A stretch of 64,000 nt of DNA from Tillus elongatus (Eukaryota > Arthropoda > Insecta > Coleoptera > Cleridae). Positions 1 to 12,504 of the stretch are shown here, one piece after another. The notes under the pieces were generated by a model. It was not told the DNA's origin. It was given only the letters and a program-made list of their open reading frames with translations, and ran no database searches. Position 1 is the first letter of the stretch. Each line of letters starts with the position of its first letter. The translations under genes and the position numbers were made by a program. The stretch covers positions 31,725,094 to 31,789,093 of the forward strand of contig OZ023267.1 in assembly GCA_964006375.1 (NCBI GenBank), read 5' to 3'.

Positions 1-322
1 AAAGAAATACAACCAAAAAAAAACATTCTTAGACAATCGAAAAAAATCAGATCGTTTCGCTAGCAAAGTTAGCGTCATCAGAATGATAAGTAAACTAAGC
101 GAATGAAAACTAAAACAACTATTTGTATGTTAGTTGGCAAGCAGTTGCGAACAGCATCCTCTACAAAGGTATGCAGACAGACCCCCACTGTTGAGTCTCA
201 AATCCCTCTAATTAAAACTGAATACCTGCTTTTGTAGAATTGTGTGTCGTTGTCAAATATTATTTCAAAGAAGAATGCACTGATATAACCTGACCTACCA
301 TATTCATCGAAACATTTTTGTA

Positions 323-1105
323 GGCCTCAGTCTGCCTACTCCTTAAAGTGGTGGACAAAGGTGGGTAAAGGAAATATGTAAAGCCAATCTAAGGCCTCAA
401 TCTGCCTACTCCTTAGAGCGGTGGACAAAGGTGGGTTGGGTTGTTGTAGCTAGATTACGGGGCCTCAATCTGCCTACTCCCCAAATCTCGCCGGAGATCG
501 TCTGTGAGGTCTCAGTGTGTTCAACCCTAGGCCTTAGAGAGATCTGGCAGTTCGTTGCAAATCTTGTCTTATATATGTCGTTCGGTCTACATGCTCCCTT
601 ATCAGTGAAAGTAGTGGGGTCACCGTCAATTAAGTGGGGGGCTTTGGTCACGGTACTTAGAGGATGAGGAGGATTAAGAGAGTTACCGGCATTTGTTAAG
701 GCAGACAATGAGGCAATTCATTGATAACGAAGCAGGTAGACGGAACGACATATATAAGACCAGACTTGCAACGAACTGCCAGATATCTCTGAGGCCTAGG
801 GTTGAACACACTGATACCTCACAGACGATCTCCGGTGACATTTGGGGAGTAGGCAGATTGAGGCCCCGTAATCTAGATACAACAACCCAACCCACCTTTG
901 TCCACCGCTCTAAGGAGTAGGCAGATTGAGGCCTTAGAGTGTCCTTACATATTTCCTTTACCCACCTTTGTCTACCACTGTAAGGAATGGGCAGATTAAG
1001 GCCCTAGAATGTCCTTACATATTTCCTTTACCCACCTTTGTTCACCACTCTAAGGAGTAGGCAGATTGCGACCTTAGAGTGTCCTTATATATTTACTTTA
1101 CCTCC
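323..1105. repeat. Inner foldback with 70-bp tandem repeats in its arms
   Basis: Positions 393-592 and 736-934 are near-perfect inverted copies, so the same 58-codon open frame appears on opposite strands, as expected from a palindrome rather than a gene. Outside this core, both arms continue as 70-bp direct repeats: units start at 323 and 393 on the left, and at 911, 981 and 1051 on the right. Each contains a TAAGGAGTAGGCAGATTGAG-like block. Long terminal inverted repeats built from short direct repeats are typical of Foldback (FB/TU-type) elements. The loop is about 595-735. Confidence 0.75.
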
Positions 1106-1140
1106 TGAAAATGGCTCTAAAACAGGAGCCGAAACGTCGA
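1104..1140 (+). ncRNA. Degenerate hammerhead-like motif (Penelope-type)
   Basis: CTGAAAA is followed by GGCTC, a loop, GAGCC and GAAACGTC. The order matches a hammerhead core (CUGANGA, stem II, GAAAC, short stem III, GUC), but position G8 is A and one extra base precedes stem II. Stem I pairing is weak. Motifs of this layout occur in the terminal regions of Penelope-like retroelements, often next to (TA)n as here. Probably inactive. Confidence 0.3.
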
Positions 1141-1142
1141 AT

Positions 1143-1313
<171 letters not shown>

Positions 1314-1556
1314 TTGCACAAAAATCTTTCGATTGATAGGGTAGATCCGGTTCCATCTAGTCCATTGTTTCATCTTAGAAGGAATATTTTATAACGACAC
1401 ACAATTTCACAAAATCAGGTATACAGTTTTAATCACAGGGATTTAAATCTCAACAGTGGGGTCTGTCTGTATACCTTTGTAAAGGACGCTGTGCGCAACT
1501 GCTTGGCAACATATAAATAGTAGTTCCAGTTTTTATTCCCCAGTTTATTCATCGCT

Positions 1557-1583
1557 CTGATGACGCTAACGCTATTAGCGAAA
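1557..1583 (+). ncRNA. Hammerhead-like core in right outer arm
   Basis: CTGATGA is followed by CGCTAA, a 5-base loop, TTAGCG and AAA. An inverted homologue lies at 51-81 on the minus strand with CTGATGA, a GCTA stem and GAAAC. As in the 1104 motif, one base is extra between the CUGAUGA box and the stem if GAAA is kept. I see no convincing stem I. Best read as a relic of a Penelope-like terminal sequence. Confidence 0.25.
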
Positions 1584-1602
1584 TGATCGTCGGGTCTAAA
1601 AA

Positions 1603-1811
1603 CTGTATTGTGATGAATTGGGGGCTCCAAATTGTACTTATCAGTGCACATCACAGGTTCCAACATATGCTCATTTAACACATTCCGTGTGAGCCTCTGT
1701 TATAGCTTGAGTTTTTAAATCTGTATATCCTTTCTTAAATAATACGTAATGTAATTTGTGTTATTTGTGGTTATTTTCGACAGTGTAAACCTTTTATATA
1801 GTTACTGGTAT
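1603..1811. other. AT-rich spacer, nothing recognised
   Basis: No repeat homology, long open frame or RNA signal seen. Confidence 0.5.
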
Positions 1812-2178
1812 AGAACCTCGGTGGTTCAGGGGTAAGAACGTGTGCCTTTGAACCGAAGGGTACTGGGTTCGATCCCAGGGTACTCCTTTCACTTTTTCAG
1901 TACATACTGTAATATTAACATCAACCGAGGTTCTGGCATTGTATTTGAGCAAGTTGAATGTCTGCACGTTCCGCCCTTCGGAGGGGGCGTAAAGCCGTCG
2001 GTCCCGTGTCCATACGATGTTGGGCACGTTAAAGATCCCCACCCTCCTTACAGAAAGGCAGCGGTTCGGCACAATTTCCAGGATAGGGAGGTGAAACTGC
2101 TCCCTGGTGTCGGTGATTGGCCATAGTCGCGGAAATAGGCCGACGTTAAAGAAACAAAACACACACACACACACACAG
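1812..2178 (+). mobile_element. tRNA-derived SINE, full-length type
   Basis: The head (1812-1887) resembles a tRNA with an A-box-like GGTTCAGGGGTAAGAACG and a B-box GGGTTCGATCCC. It is followed by a body (to about 2150) shared with three other copies in this window, and a GC-richer middle block containing GGGCACGTTAAAGATCC. It ends in an (AC)n tail (2157-2178). The head lacks a complete cloverleaf and flows directly into the body, so it is a SINE rather than a tRNA gene. Transcription by RNA polymerase III from the internal boxes is expected for the family. Confidence 0.85.
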
Positions 2179-3054
2179 TTACTGGTATTTTTTATTGGTA
2201 TAATTTAACATCTATAATGTGCATATTTAATATATTGTAAATCTACTTGTTATCTATGACCCGTGGTTATGTAAGAATAATTGTTTTAAAAGGCCTTAGT
2301 TTGGAGATTTTAAATGGACATCATTGTGCGTTTTTAGACGCAAAAGCATAAAATTTTGTTGTCACTTTTTGAACTCATTGCACCAAAAAAAAAGGTAATT
2401 ATTCTCTGTAATAATCAATATACTTGGTATATGAATATAAAGGTATAGAGTTATTTTGAAAAGATTCTCCATTCCCATGCGAATAATTATTTTTTAAATA
2501 TTTAGAATTTTCTTTCTTTCCTTCTTCTTCTTTCGAGATGTGCATTTTTTAATATACCGTACGTAATACAGAAGGAACTTGCGTAAGAAATATAAAAAAT
2601 AACTTTTTATTTGAGAAAATCCCAAAATGAAACACAAAATTTTTCGGGACAATTTGGTCTAATTTTTTAAATAATAAACTTATCCAAGCGATTTGCAAAA
2701 GGAATATGCGTACCTAATTTCGCTCCATTATCTGTTTAGTTGTCATGGTGATATTCAGCATACGTAATATAAAAGAAACTTGCGTAACAAATATAATCAC
2801 CAGCTTTTTATTTCGAAGATAAGAAAACATTTCCGAAAGGAAACACAAAACTTTGCCGGCCAATTTGGTCTGATTTTCTTTTGAGTTATCGTAGTGACGT
2901 TCACTAAAAATACATTTGCCACGCTCCCTTGTACAATATTAACTGCGGTGAAGTTATGGTATTTGATCCACTTTAAATTAAAACTATACTGCCTTAAGTT
3001 CAAGTACACAATAGTTTTAAATTGTCATTGTTTTTTTATAATTTAATATCTGTA
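2179..3054. repeat. AT-rich region with two direct repeats
   Basis: Two related blocks at about 2558-2670 and 2758-2884 (offset near 200 bp) share GAAACTTGCGTAA-type, CTTTTTATTT and CAATTTGGTCT motifs. A piece around 2685-2705 (TATCCAAGCGATTTGCAAAA) matches the dispersed repeat that flanks (TA)n at 17.4, 57.4 and 60.3 kb. No gene seen. Confidence 0.5.
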
Positions 3055-3390
3055 TATTTTCGCGACTATGGCCAATCACCGACGCCAATGAGTAGTTTCA
3101 CCTCACTATCCTGAAATCTTTACCAAACCCCTGCCTTGGTGTAAGAAGGGTAGGGATCTTCAACGTGCCTAACATCGCACGGGCACGGGACCGACGGCAC
3201 TACGCCCATTCCCAAGGGTGGAATGTGCAGCCATTCAACTTGCTCGAATACAATGCCACAACCTCGGTTGGCGTTAATTTTACAGTACAGTATGTACTGA
3301 AAAAGTGAAAGTGGAACACTGGGAATCGAACCTAGTACCCCTCGCTTCAGAGGCACACGTTCTTACCCCTGGACCACCAGAGGCTCATAA
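3055..3390 (-). mobile_element. tRNA-derived SINE, minus strand
   Basis: Reverse-oriented member of the family at 1812-2178. The tRNA-like head is at 3300-3390 (B-box complement GGGAATCGAACC) and the body runs down to GCGACTATGGCCAATCACC near 3062. The middle GC-richer block is conserved. Divergence between the two copies is moderate, so they are old independent insertions. Confidence 0.85.
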
Positions 3391-3780
3391 GTTTAAAGTT
3401 TATAACATGCATGAACAATAGTGAGCAATCTATTAGTAGTTCTGCAATTTAGAATGGATTATTTCCAATTAATTTGAACACAAAGTAGCTTGTAGGGATA
3501 GAAAATTAAATTATTTGTTAATTTGGTTAAATTGGTAATCACTAATAAAATTAGGTCACGACTATCGATTTGTGTCAATAAATAGGGTTGCCTAAAGGAA
3601 AATTGAATTTCTTAATTTAGTCGCAACATTGTCGCGGTAAATAAGTAATAAAAATTTAAACCAGTCTTAAAAATATAGTAATAGGTTACGTGTGGTCAAA
3701 ATTGTCAGTGCTGCAAAATAATATACAGTAAAGCGTCAGTAAAGTTAACTGGTTACTGTAAATAGTATTTGCAGCTTATC
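3391..3780. other. AT-rich spacer, nothing recognised
   Basis: No open frame or repeat could be supported. Confidence 0.5.
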
Positions 3781-3789
3781 AAGTGTAGC

Positions 3790-6540
3790 GAATGGATAGG
3801 TGGTAGTGGACTTTTCGTTTACGTGATAGTAAATGACTTTTTTTCACGTCCGAGGAGGTACTTCCCCTTACATCAAGGTGCCAGTGAAGTCCCAACGGAC
3901 GTTTTCGGTTCTGGTGTATGAGTGGGTTTCCCTTATAAACAAAAATTGTGATGGCTCCTCCTTGTGCAAAAGATTCCGGAGATAAAATACCCATCCATTC
4001 GAATCTCTGGGAGAGCGGTGTGCACAGGGCGCCGGCATCAAGATTTAGCATATCCTTCTCGAATATATGTGGCCTAAATTATAACCTGAACTCCGTCCAC
4101 CATTTCCTCCGGGCTAATAAGCCCCAACTCCTCTTCCACACCAAAACCCAAATCAGTGCCAAACCAACCACCTTAATTTCCCGGGATATGAGCTCCTTAC
4201 TTCGTTTAGATTGCATGGAGGTGTGTGCGCATACGTCCGTAGCAATCTACCCTGCACCAGACTCCCCAATTTGGAAGCTGTAAGAAAAGATATATTTTGG
4301 ATGAAACTCTCTCTCAGGGCCGCAACTAAATTCATCTGTTGCATTTACCGGTCACCTTCCGACAACAACTTTGTCCACCTCTTCGACTACCTTTCTAAAC
4401 AAAAACGACCATCTGATTTTTGAATATCCTTCCTCCGAGGTCACTATTCTTGGTGACTTCAATGTCCATAATAAGGAATGACTGGGACCTTTAAAAACCG
4501 ATCCACAAGGGAGAGCAGCGGAGGCCTTTGCAGTCAGCAATTCTTTAACCAATATGGTTTAGCAACCTACGTACTTTCCTCGCATCCCAACACACAGCTC
4601 AATTACCTTGGATCTCCTTCTTACTACAAAACCTGAATGCTATAAGTCATCAGTCACCGCCCCCTTTGGTCTCTCAGACAACGGCATGGTCACTGATTCC
4701 TGCGCAATGCAACCCGAGGTCGCACCGTCATCACACCCACATATCGTTTGGCACTACAACTCCATGAACTGGGTCGAAATGCAGGATTACTTTTCCTCAT
4801 TTCCATGAGCGTCTGTCTGCTTCTCTCATCCTGATCCCTCTGATATCTCACAAAACGTCAGCGAAATTACCCAAGGTGGCATGGAATTATTTATTCCACG
4901 TACACAGAAAACCTATTCAGCCACTCACAAGCCCTGGTTCTCTAAATCCTATGACAAGGCCAGACTTGAAAAGGTCAAAGCTCACAAAACGCTTCTACAC
5001 AATCTCAGACAAGAAAACCGTCAAGCATTTAACGACGCAAAAAACCGCATTGTCCGTATTCTCTTTAAGGCAAAAATAACCACGTTTAATAACATCATCA
5101 AAAACAAAGCCATTTCAAGCTCCAACGACAGCAAACCTTTCTGGACTCTTGCTAAATCTATTAGGAATAATTTCTTCAAGAGCACGTTCCCACCTCTTGT
5201 TTTAGGGGATTAAATTATTTCTACCGCCCTGAGCAAAGCTGAACTTTTTGCCTCGTTGTTCGCCGGCAATTATGCTCTTAACCCACCTCCCAATGTTCAA
5301 CAACCAACAGTCTCCAATGTCGCGCATAAAATGACGGATATCATTTTCAAAACTAAAATGATACAATAGATACTCTCTTCTCTTAATACCAGGACAGCGT
5401 CTGGCCTTGACGAGATCCCAGCAATTCTTATCAAAAATGAGCACCAGAACTTGCTCCTGTCCGGACTCGTCTGTTTCAGATATCTTACAATAGACGCATA
5501 TTTCCTAGTAACTGGAAAACTGCTCCAGCACAACCCGTCCCCAAGAAAGGATCCAAAGCGCTTTCTAGCATCTATAGGCCTATTTCCCTCCTTTCAGTCG
5601 TCTCTAAAGTGATGGAAAAGTATATAAACACCGAGTTACTAAAATTTCTTGAAAAACACAGTCTAATCCACGACAGGCAGTATGGATTCCGTCAGCGCAA
5701 ATCAACTGCCGACCTCCTTTCCTTTGTCACCCATTCTTGGAACACGTCTATGGAACTACATGGTGAATTCCTTCCAGATCGTCGCTCTAGACATATCTAA
5801 TGCATTCGACCAGATCTGGCACGCAGCGCTGCTTAATAAACTTCCGGCCTATGGTCTCCCACTAAAACTCTGTACCTGGACAACAAATTTTCTCTCCAAC
5901 TGGACCATTTCTGTTGTGGTGGATGGACGTTCCTCTAAACTGTATCTAATTAATGCAGGAGTCCCTCAAGGTTCAGCTTTGGCCGCTACTTTCTTTCTTC
6001 TTCACATCAATGGCCTCTCTAGCACGTCCAACCCAGTTCACAGTTACGCGGACGACAGCACTCCCCACTTAAATATAGAATATTCTAAGCCTGTCTCTTT
6101 AGCCCAATTAGAAGAGGTTCGCAGACTCATAGAGAGTTCTGTCTCTGTAGATCTCCCAAAAATATTAGACTGGCGAAGTCAAAATATTGTACAATTCAAC
6201 TTCAAGTCTTGTTTTCTATCTCATAAGAGATACACCAGCCCTAGATACATCACAATGGACAACCAAGTTATTCAAAGTAATAAGTCATTTTCAGTTGTTG
6301 GAATTTCTGTGGATCAAAATCTCAATTGGCACCAACCTGTCACATCAATTGCAGAAGCGGCCGTTAAGAAATTAGGTTTCCTTTTCCGGGCTCGCAAATA
6401 CTTTTCACCAGCTAATCTCTATATTTTATATACTTCATAAATAAGGCCAAACCTCTAATACTGCTCCCACATCTGGGGTGCCGCTGCCGCGTCTACACTC
6501 AAACTAAATAAAACTCCCAAAGTCGTGATCTTGCACAACC
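3790..6540 (+). pseudogene. LINE (APE endonuclease + reverse transcriptase), broken
   Basis: A non-LTR retrotransposon read in several frames. Near 4060-4180 it encodes SNICGLNYNLNSVHHFL and a KTQIS segment, resembling the N-terminal APE endonuclease domain (usually TETQ). At 5600-6070 lies a reverse transcriptase: RQYGFRQRKSTADLL, ALDISNAFDQIWH, AGVPQGSALA and the catalytic YADD. From 5682 to 6440 one 252-codon frame stays open. Frameshifts and stops separate the domains (for example at about 4420, 5215, 5370 and 5800). The 3' end is truncated near 6540, so the C-terminal domain seen in the 30-kb copy is missing. The RT is of the jockey/I-like general type; the exact clade is uncertain. Not functional. 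Confidence 0.85.
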
Positions 6541-7640
6541 TTTTTTTTACTGAGATTAGTTTAGAAATGTTAAAATAACAGAACATTAACTTTCGGACCG
6601 ACTTTTACTAAAAAAAATATTGAGACATACAAAAAGAAATATATTTCGGTAACTTCCGCGGCCAACAATAATAACGAAGTGAAAATTGAGTAAAAGATGT
6701 TAAAATAAATACCACATTTATCCTAGATTTAGCCTAATGTGTCCCTAAAACAATAAGTTGGTTAAATTGCTACCTCTGCGGAGAGCGAAAACAATTACAA
6801 GATATTAGTTACTTGAGAGGTTCACAAGTCTTCATTTAGAGAATGTGAACATCTAATTCAGAGAGAATTCCGGAATATCACCCCTAACGCAATAAAATAT
6901 TCCCGCATTCCTAAATAGAACAAGAGGATGATATATAATCCACTCTTCTGGAAGTAAACCATACGCTATCCGCCGATATTGCAAAACAAAGACAACCTCA
7001 ATCCAGAATATTGAGCTTGTTATGTAAAACAGGTGAGGTTACAGAAATTTATGAACAAATTCTAGATATTCAATTTTACCTCTTTTATTTATTCGATTTA
7101 ATACCGAAATATATAATTCTTTCCAGATCAAAATATTCGTGCAGACATAGCGTAAGCCAAGTACAACAAATAAGGCTCTTTTATGGAATACTAAATTTTG
7201 TCTTATCCAAAACATATCAAATAAAAATGTCTCCATGCATCTCTATAAAACATACCATTGACTCTATAAAGGTAGGGTTTTGTTGAACAAAATATACAGG
7301 GTGATGATTTAAAAGTACTACAATCAGATATCTAAAAAAACACGCGGAGTATTTTGCTAAATATTTGATGCGGTGGAAAGTAGGCTGAGCGACACATTTT
7401 GAAATATTCTGATGCCGTATAATGACCCAAACATTAATCAAGGGCACATGTAGGGAACTTAATACATTATCCCAATTATGCTACTGACCTTTTAAGTACC
7501 TTGCGTAGTTAAAATACCATAAATCGGTCAAACGTCGTTAAAAGATAAAGACCTGTGGCCTCCAGCATCTTCGATTTTTGTTCCCATTGAAGATGAAGTA
7601 TCCTGATATCCATCAGCTTTCACTTCAGTGTCGTCTAACT
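6541..7640. other. AT-rich region, no gene seen
   Basis: Only short unsupported frames. At 7297-7310 ATACAGGGTGATG resembles the outer tip of mariner-like inverted repeats found elsewhere in the window, which suggests an eroded MITE or element end; no partner end was located. Confidence 0.4.
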
Positions 7641-7644
7641 TATT

Positions 7645-7712
7645 TGGTAGAGCTTTGATGAACCAGGGGTAAAAACCTGTGCCACTGAAACGAGGGGCTC
7701 CCCTCGTTTCAG
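7645..7712 (+). repeat. Possible decayed SINE head
   Basis: Weak resemblance to the tRNA-like SINE head (ACCAGGGGTAAAAACCTGTG). It is followed by a hairpin in which GAAACGAGGGG meets CCCCTCGTTTC. The B-box is lost. Low confidence. Confidence 0.25.
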
Positions 7713-7739
7713 TACATGACGGTGGATGAGCACAGACGC

Positions 7740-8850
7740 GCCGAGAACTAGAGTCGCGGTTAGAATACGTCTGGTAGCCTAAGAAGACAACATAGTGATC
7801 GAAAGAAAACGGCTAAAGCTTTAAGTCGGGTAGCTCGTGCACATGGTAGAATTGTTTGCAGTGTGTACGGAAGTGGAACAGGACGCCCCTCTTCAGGCTG
7901 GAACCGTCAACATCGCTTTCGACAGAAGACTCGCAATGAACATGCTCACCAGGAGGAAGGGGGGAAGCCCTACAGCCTCCACAGAAAGAACTTAGATATG
8001 GTGGAGCGCTCGGGAACAAAAATAAATCTGTGGTGGGGTTGCGACCAGTTCAAAGGTACGGCAAAGGTCGGCGCGTGGGAAAAAGCCACCAGAAGTAACC
8101 CCTTAGGTCAGGAGTGAGTTAAGGCTTCGGTGGCGAGTAGACTGTTCAAACGAAGCGCTAAGCAGAACACCAACGCAGAGTGGTACAAGCACTGGGACGA
8201 GGAAACAACTTGTAGGACCACTTATCGGCACATATAGAGTGTGGGTGCGAGCTCCAACGGCTGGGAGCCACAAGACGCTGAGTCTGTTGACTGGCCAAGG
8301 CCTTTTCGAGTGCTACTTTAGTAGGTTTTACCTAAGGCCCGGAACGGGAGAATGTGCATGCCCAGCATGGGATAGCAAGACATGTGCTAGATAACTGACA
8401 GGGAGAAAATCGTAGGGCGTAAAGAGAAAACTTTGCGAGGAACCAGAATAGGGTCGAAGGTTCCTACCCGCTTAAGGTGACCAGGGCTACCAAGATCGTG
8501 GAAATCAGGAATTTTAATAAATAGGCCGCGGAAAAGGAAACGCGGTGTACGGTTGGGGAAAACCGCAAAGACAGGGAGGGGCCGAAGATAAATTTATTAG
8601 ATTTCGGGAAAAGCGAGAGAGAAGTGAACGCTCGTTTGAATGTGAAGAGGGTTCTATGCGTCTAAGATTTTAAATTACCTACTGGGTTTTTGAGGGTGTG
8701 AAGGTTGCAGGGGTTCCTTTAAGGGTAGCTTCGACCTGATAGTGTGTCACGGATTTTCTTGATAAAAGAATAAAAGCTTGCCGGGCTTCTGGCCCGTCAC
8801 AATTTAGGAAAAAGGAAAAAAAAATAAAGAAGAAGGGAAACGGAAATTAA
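7740..8850 (+). pseudogene. Decayed LINE 3' region
   Basis: The segment is GC-richer than its flanks. Around 8255-8400 one frame reads KTLSLLTGQGLF then LRPGTGECACPAW, matching the C-terminal zinc-knuckle tail (LLTGHG..F / C-x-C) that follows RNase H in I/R1-group LINEs. Upstream, 7740-8130 may be the corresponding RNase H region but I cannot confirm motifs. Downstream to about 8850 is probably the 3' UTR. Multiple frame breaks; no intact protein. Confidence 0.5.
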
Positions 8851-9419
8851 ACAAAACACAGATAAGAGTAAAAGATAAAGAATAGAGAATCGTTTCACGC
8901 TACACCCGGGAATTGGGACTTCAGCGTCGGCAGTTGGTAGCAGGCTCCGTAGATAGGTCACGACTGCTCGCCTATTTCTAGTGACAAGTGCAACGTAAAC
9001 AGAAACAGATATACAAGAACAGTTTTAGGGTTAGTGATTTATAAATTATTCGACAGCTAAATAAATACAATGGTAAGTGAAATTTTAATCGCTGGATTTA
9101 CAACGATATAAGTGTGGAATGGTTTACATTAAGTAACTTTTGTCTTTTTAGGCTGACAGCGATGGTAAAAAGTGTGATACGGTGTCCGATATAAATGTTA
9201 ATTTCACTTATTCTAACAAAGACGTAGAAATCCTCCCGTACAGTTGACTGTTCGAGTTTACACACACAATTACAGAGTTCAAATATTATGGAAGAAAAGT
9301 TCAAACATTAACTTAAAGGCAGGTATGGCGTTATAGTCAGCTTATTGTAGTTGAAATCCAGAAACAGTTATACAGAACAGACAAACAAAATTTCGTGGAC
9401 TTATCTGGGTGTACGTCCG
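8851..9419. other. AT-rich spacer, nothing recognised
   Basis: No domain, repeat partner or RNA structure seen. Confidence 0.4.
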
Positions 9420-10330
9420 TGTCTTTTCACGTCTTTGGGCCCGCAGGTGTGAGTGACTGACCCAGTAAAGGTAGAAGACCACCAGACTTCAGCCCCCGAC
9501 AAGAAACCCTACAATGAATAAATGCTTTCCTTAGCAGGTATTACGTATTTTAATTTTTCTTGTTTTTATTAGGCCGAATAAATGTAAGGAAAATTTTATT
9601 AACTATAACAGCTTACCCAAAATAGATGAGGTTTCTTGTTCCACAAAAAAATAAACAATCTCCACTGAATAATCAAAGTTATTATTTGTAAATCAACAAA
9701 ATCCAGCTTCTAGCTGCAGTCAACCTTACCGTTCAGTTACAGGATTATTAATAAAATATCATTTCATGTGGATACTAATCATTTTTCAGAGAACAAAAAA
9801 CCTTTTGATAAGAAGTGATAAGAGATGTTGATTTTTCATTTTAAGTAAATTTTATTAAATTTCAGAATTATATCTGGTAGAAAGAGAGAGAATGAAAAGA
9901 TGACACTATACACTGAAGAGGGAGATAGACAAACATGGATAGTCAAAAGAGAGAAGAAAGGAGACAGTACATACATAAGGACAATTGCTTTTATTAAAAA
10001 CGTAAACAAAACCTCCAACTTATTTGTTTACATTTTGGACTTAGGTTAATTTTTACCAGTGAACTTAGATGAAGAGGGTTGTTTATTTGTATTTAACCTT
10101 AAGCTACAACAGAAGTGAAAGCGTAATTGGTGCATCTCTAAGGTTTTACAAGTGTGCAATACAAACAAACTATTTATAAAGCAAAACATGCAAACTGTTA
10201 TCTACAGAGTGTCCGCAAGTGATTATTATGCCCCTATATTTACTATGTTTTTTCACCCTGGAAGCTAACAAGCTGTCAGAAATCTTAAGAGAGGTTTAGA
10301 ACCGTCTCAAGTGTAAGAGGATACAAATGC
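9420..10330 (-). repeat. Dispersed repeat X, inverted homologue of 42.4-43.4 kb
   Basis: Read on the minus strand, this matches 42400-43420. Shared blocks include AACAAGAAACCCTACAATGA, a CT/GA-rich tract with ATAGTGTCATCTTTT, and AACAGCTTGTTA at the distal end. Divergence and indels are clear by eye. No coding potential and no identifiable termini. It may be a non-autonomous element. Confidence 0.7.
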
Positions 10331-10533
10331 CTAATGTCTTCGGACTCAAGATTGTCAACTGTTATGCATCTAGACCATACTCTGGTAGTGAATATTAAAT
10401 CAGATTTGTGAGTGCCTGTATGCCAGTTTGAATTTGAAAAAACTCAAACTGGCGTAACTCAGTTTTTTTAATGGAATATCCTGTATTTTGTGTTTGCACT
10501 GAAGAGAATACACTTTTCTTCAAATATTGTATG

Positions 10534-10668
10534 AGAGCCTCAGTGATCAGGTAAGAACGTGTGCCTCTGAACCGGGGAGCACTGGGTTCAATTTCCGTTT
10601 CATTTTTTAGTACATGCTGTAAAATTAACATTAACCGAGGTTGTGGCATTTTATTTGAGCAAGTTGAA
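10534..10668 (+). mobile_element. SINE, 5' part only
   Basis: Contains the tRNA-like head (GAGCCTCAGTGATCAGGTAA, B-box-like GGGTTCAATTTCC) and the first body block up to GAGCAAGTTGAATG. It lacks the GC-richer middle and the tail, so it is 3'-truncated. Confidence 0.75.
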
Positions 10669-11000
10669 TGAACAGTTATTACAGTGAGAGACGACATTAT
10701 TGGAATGGCTATCTTGTAAATAGTAACACCTGAAAACTGTGATATTTATGTTTTCTGTGTGTGTGTGCACGCTGGTGTCTTTGTAGATAAAATTGCTGAC
10801 TGCAGCTTTTAGAATTACTTAAAGAAACCTTTTCATTTTATTGTTGTTATTTTATGTTGCATTTTCATTTTAAACTCCTAATCATAAACTACTAAAAAGC
10901 TTTCACAAAACTGTTGTATAGTTGATTTATAAGAATAGTATAACAAATAGTCAAGTTTATTTTATAGCATAGTATGAGAACTTTAATAAAATTATTTTAT
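10669..11000. other. AT-rich spacer with short (TG)n
   Basis: A (TG)n tract lies near 10757-10768. Nothing else is recognised. Confidence 0.4.
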
Positions 11001-11001
11001 T

Positions 11002-11440
11002 ATGTCAGTGCTGGGGAAGTCAATAATTGACGGACCCAGTTCAAAGAGAGCTGTGGAGCTGCTAAACCTTAGCAGAGGACAGCTCAGAAACACAACAGGT
11101 CTCTTGACGGGACACATGGCCGTCAAGAAACACCTGCATAAAATGGGGCGGTTCGAAGGGGACCTCGCATGCAGACTCTGCGGCGAGGGGGAGGAATCAG
11201 CCCAGCACATCTTGTGTGAGTGTATAGCTCTGGACCGGAAAAGACAACTGATCTACGGTCACTCTAGACCGGAGACAGAGCAATATAAAACTTCACCCTA
11301 CCAATCGCTGTGCAGACTAGTTCAAGGCACAGTGATCTTGGAATGGGTGGAGTAAGACTAAGGGTATGCACAATCAACCAAGGGTTGCGGTGCTATCGGG
11401 GCGGCAAGGCCGCGGACGAGCCCTGAGGGAACAAAAAAAA
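11002..11440 (+). pseudogene. R1/I-group LINE C-terminal end and 3' UTR
   Basis: An open frame of 117 codons (11002-11355) encodes the C-terminal tail typical of RNase H-bearing LINEs: LNLSRGQLRNTTGLLTGH, then CRLCGEGEESAQHILCEC with a Cys/His spacing expected for the terminal zinc knuckle. The first Met is arbitrary because the element is 5'-truncated at about 11000. After the stop, 11391-11432 is a short GC-rich 3' UTR (CTATCGGGGCGGCAAGGCCG) followed by an A-rich tail near 11435. The same 3' end occurs inverted at 37090-37130, which identifies the family's 3' terminus. Confidence 0.8.
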
Positions 11441-11510
11441 AATTTCAGTGCTGACATTGTGTTAGAGTTGCAGTAATGTTTATAAAATTGGTTTTTAATG
11501 TTTACAAAAG

Positions 11511-11514
<4 letters not shown>

Positions 11515-11573
<59 letters not shown>
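11515..11573. repeat. (TA)n microsatellite
   Basis: Uninterrupted TA repeat of about 58 bp. Confidence 0.97.
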
Positions 11574-11575
<2 letters not shown>

Positions 11576-12504
11576 CGGAGACTAAGATATTTTATAAAAT
11601 GGTGCCGATTTTGGGTTTATAGCCGTTTTATCAACATACTGAAAACAATTCGGAGAGAGAGAGAGATGATTTCATAAACTTTTTGTCGAAAACGTTTTCA
11701 CAACTATAAAAAAATATATAATGCTAGTTAAGCTATCTCTAAGTGAATTTTCTTAACACAGAAGGTAAATAGCAGATACAACAGCAGGTAAAGTTCTCAA
11801 AAACCTGACACAGTCGATTAAATGCCGCAGATATAATGAAACCCAATTGTTGCTTGAGACACAAAATGCTATTGCGACGACAGGGCGACATCTCCCTTAG
11901 ACTGTGAAAATGCCTTTTAAATTGTGCTGTGCCATTTTGAGAGACTTGTATACATTAATGCAGGCTAGTAGCATTGTTAAGGCCAAATATCGAAGGACTT
12001 CGTTGAAAAAAGTAATACAGTGTAGCATATTGTAGTAGATGGTTATAAGGGCATAAAGGGGTGTGGTAGTGGACACCGAGGCAGCAATATTACAGCGATA
12101 TGCTAATAGGGTCCCACTGCCGACGCTTGATTGCAGCATTTACATACTTACTGCACCCACGCCGATGATACGTCCCAAATATACGATGTCAACCATCTAC
12201 ATTCTTCTACAAAGTTATAAAATCAGATGGGATGTTGATTTCCATTTACCCTTTAAACATTACAGCAATGTTATGTGGTTATAACATTGGACACATGGGA
12301 TTTTATTTTCCATTAGTTTTTCGAAAGTCAATCATATCGACTATTGTATCCGATTTTTTTAAGTCTGTAGGGAAGATTAGATCTGATCTCGCTCACAAAA
12401 CAGTGATTGAAGCAATTTCAAAAGGGTTTAAACATTTTTGTTGAACGATAATTGTATGTACCTTAACACTCCAGTCAAAGTCGTCTAGAATATTTACAAA
12501 GTGT
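11574..12504. other. AT-rich region, no gene seen
   Basis: Short frames only. A GA-rich hexamer run lies at 11653-11667. Confidence 0.4.

Noticed and set aside
1812..1887. tRNA gene
   Set aside because: A and B boxes are present, but no acceptor stem closes and the head continues into a SINE body found at three other sites.
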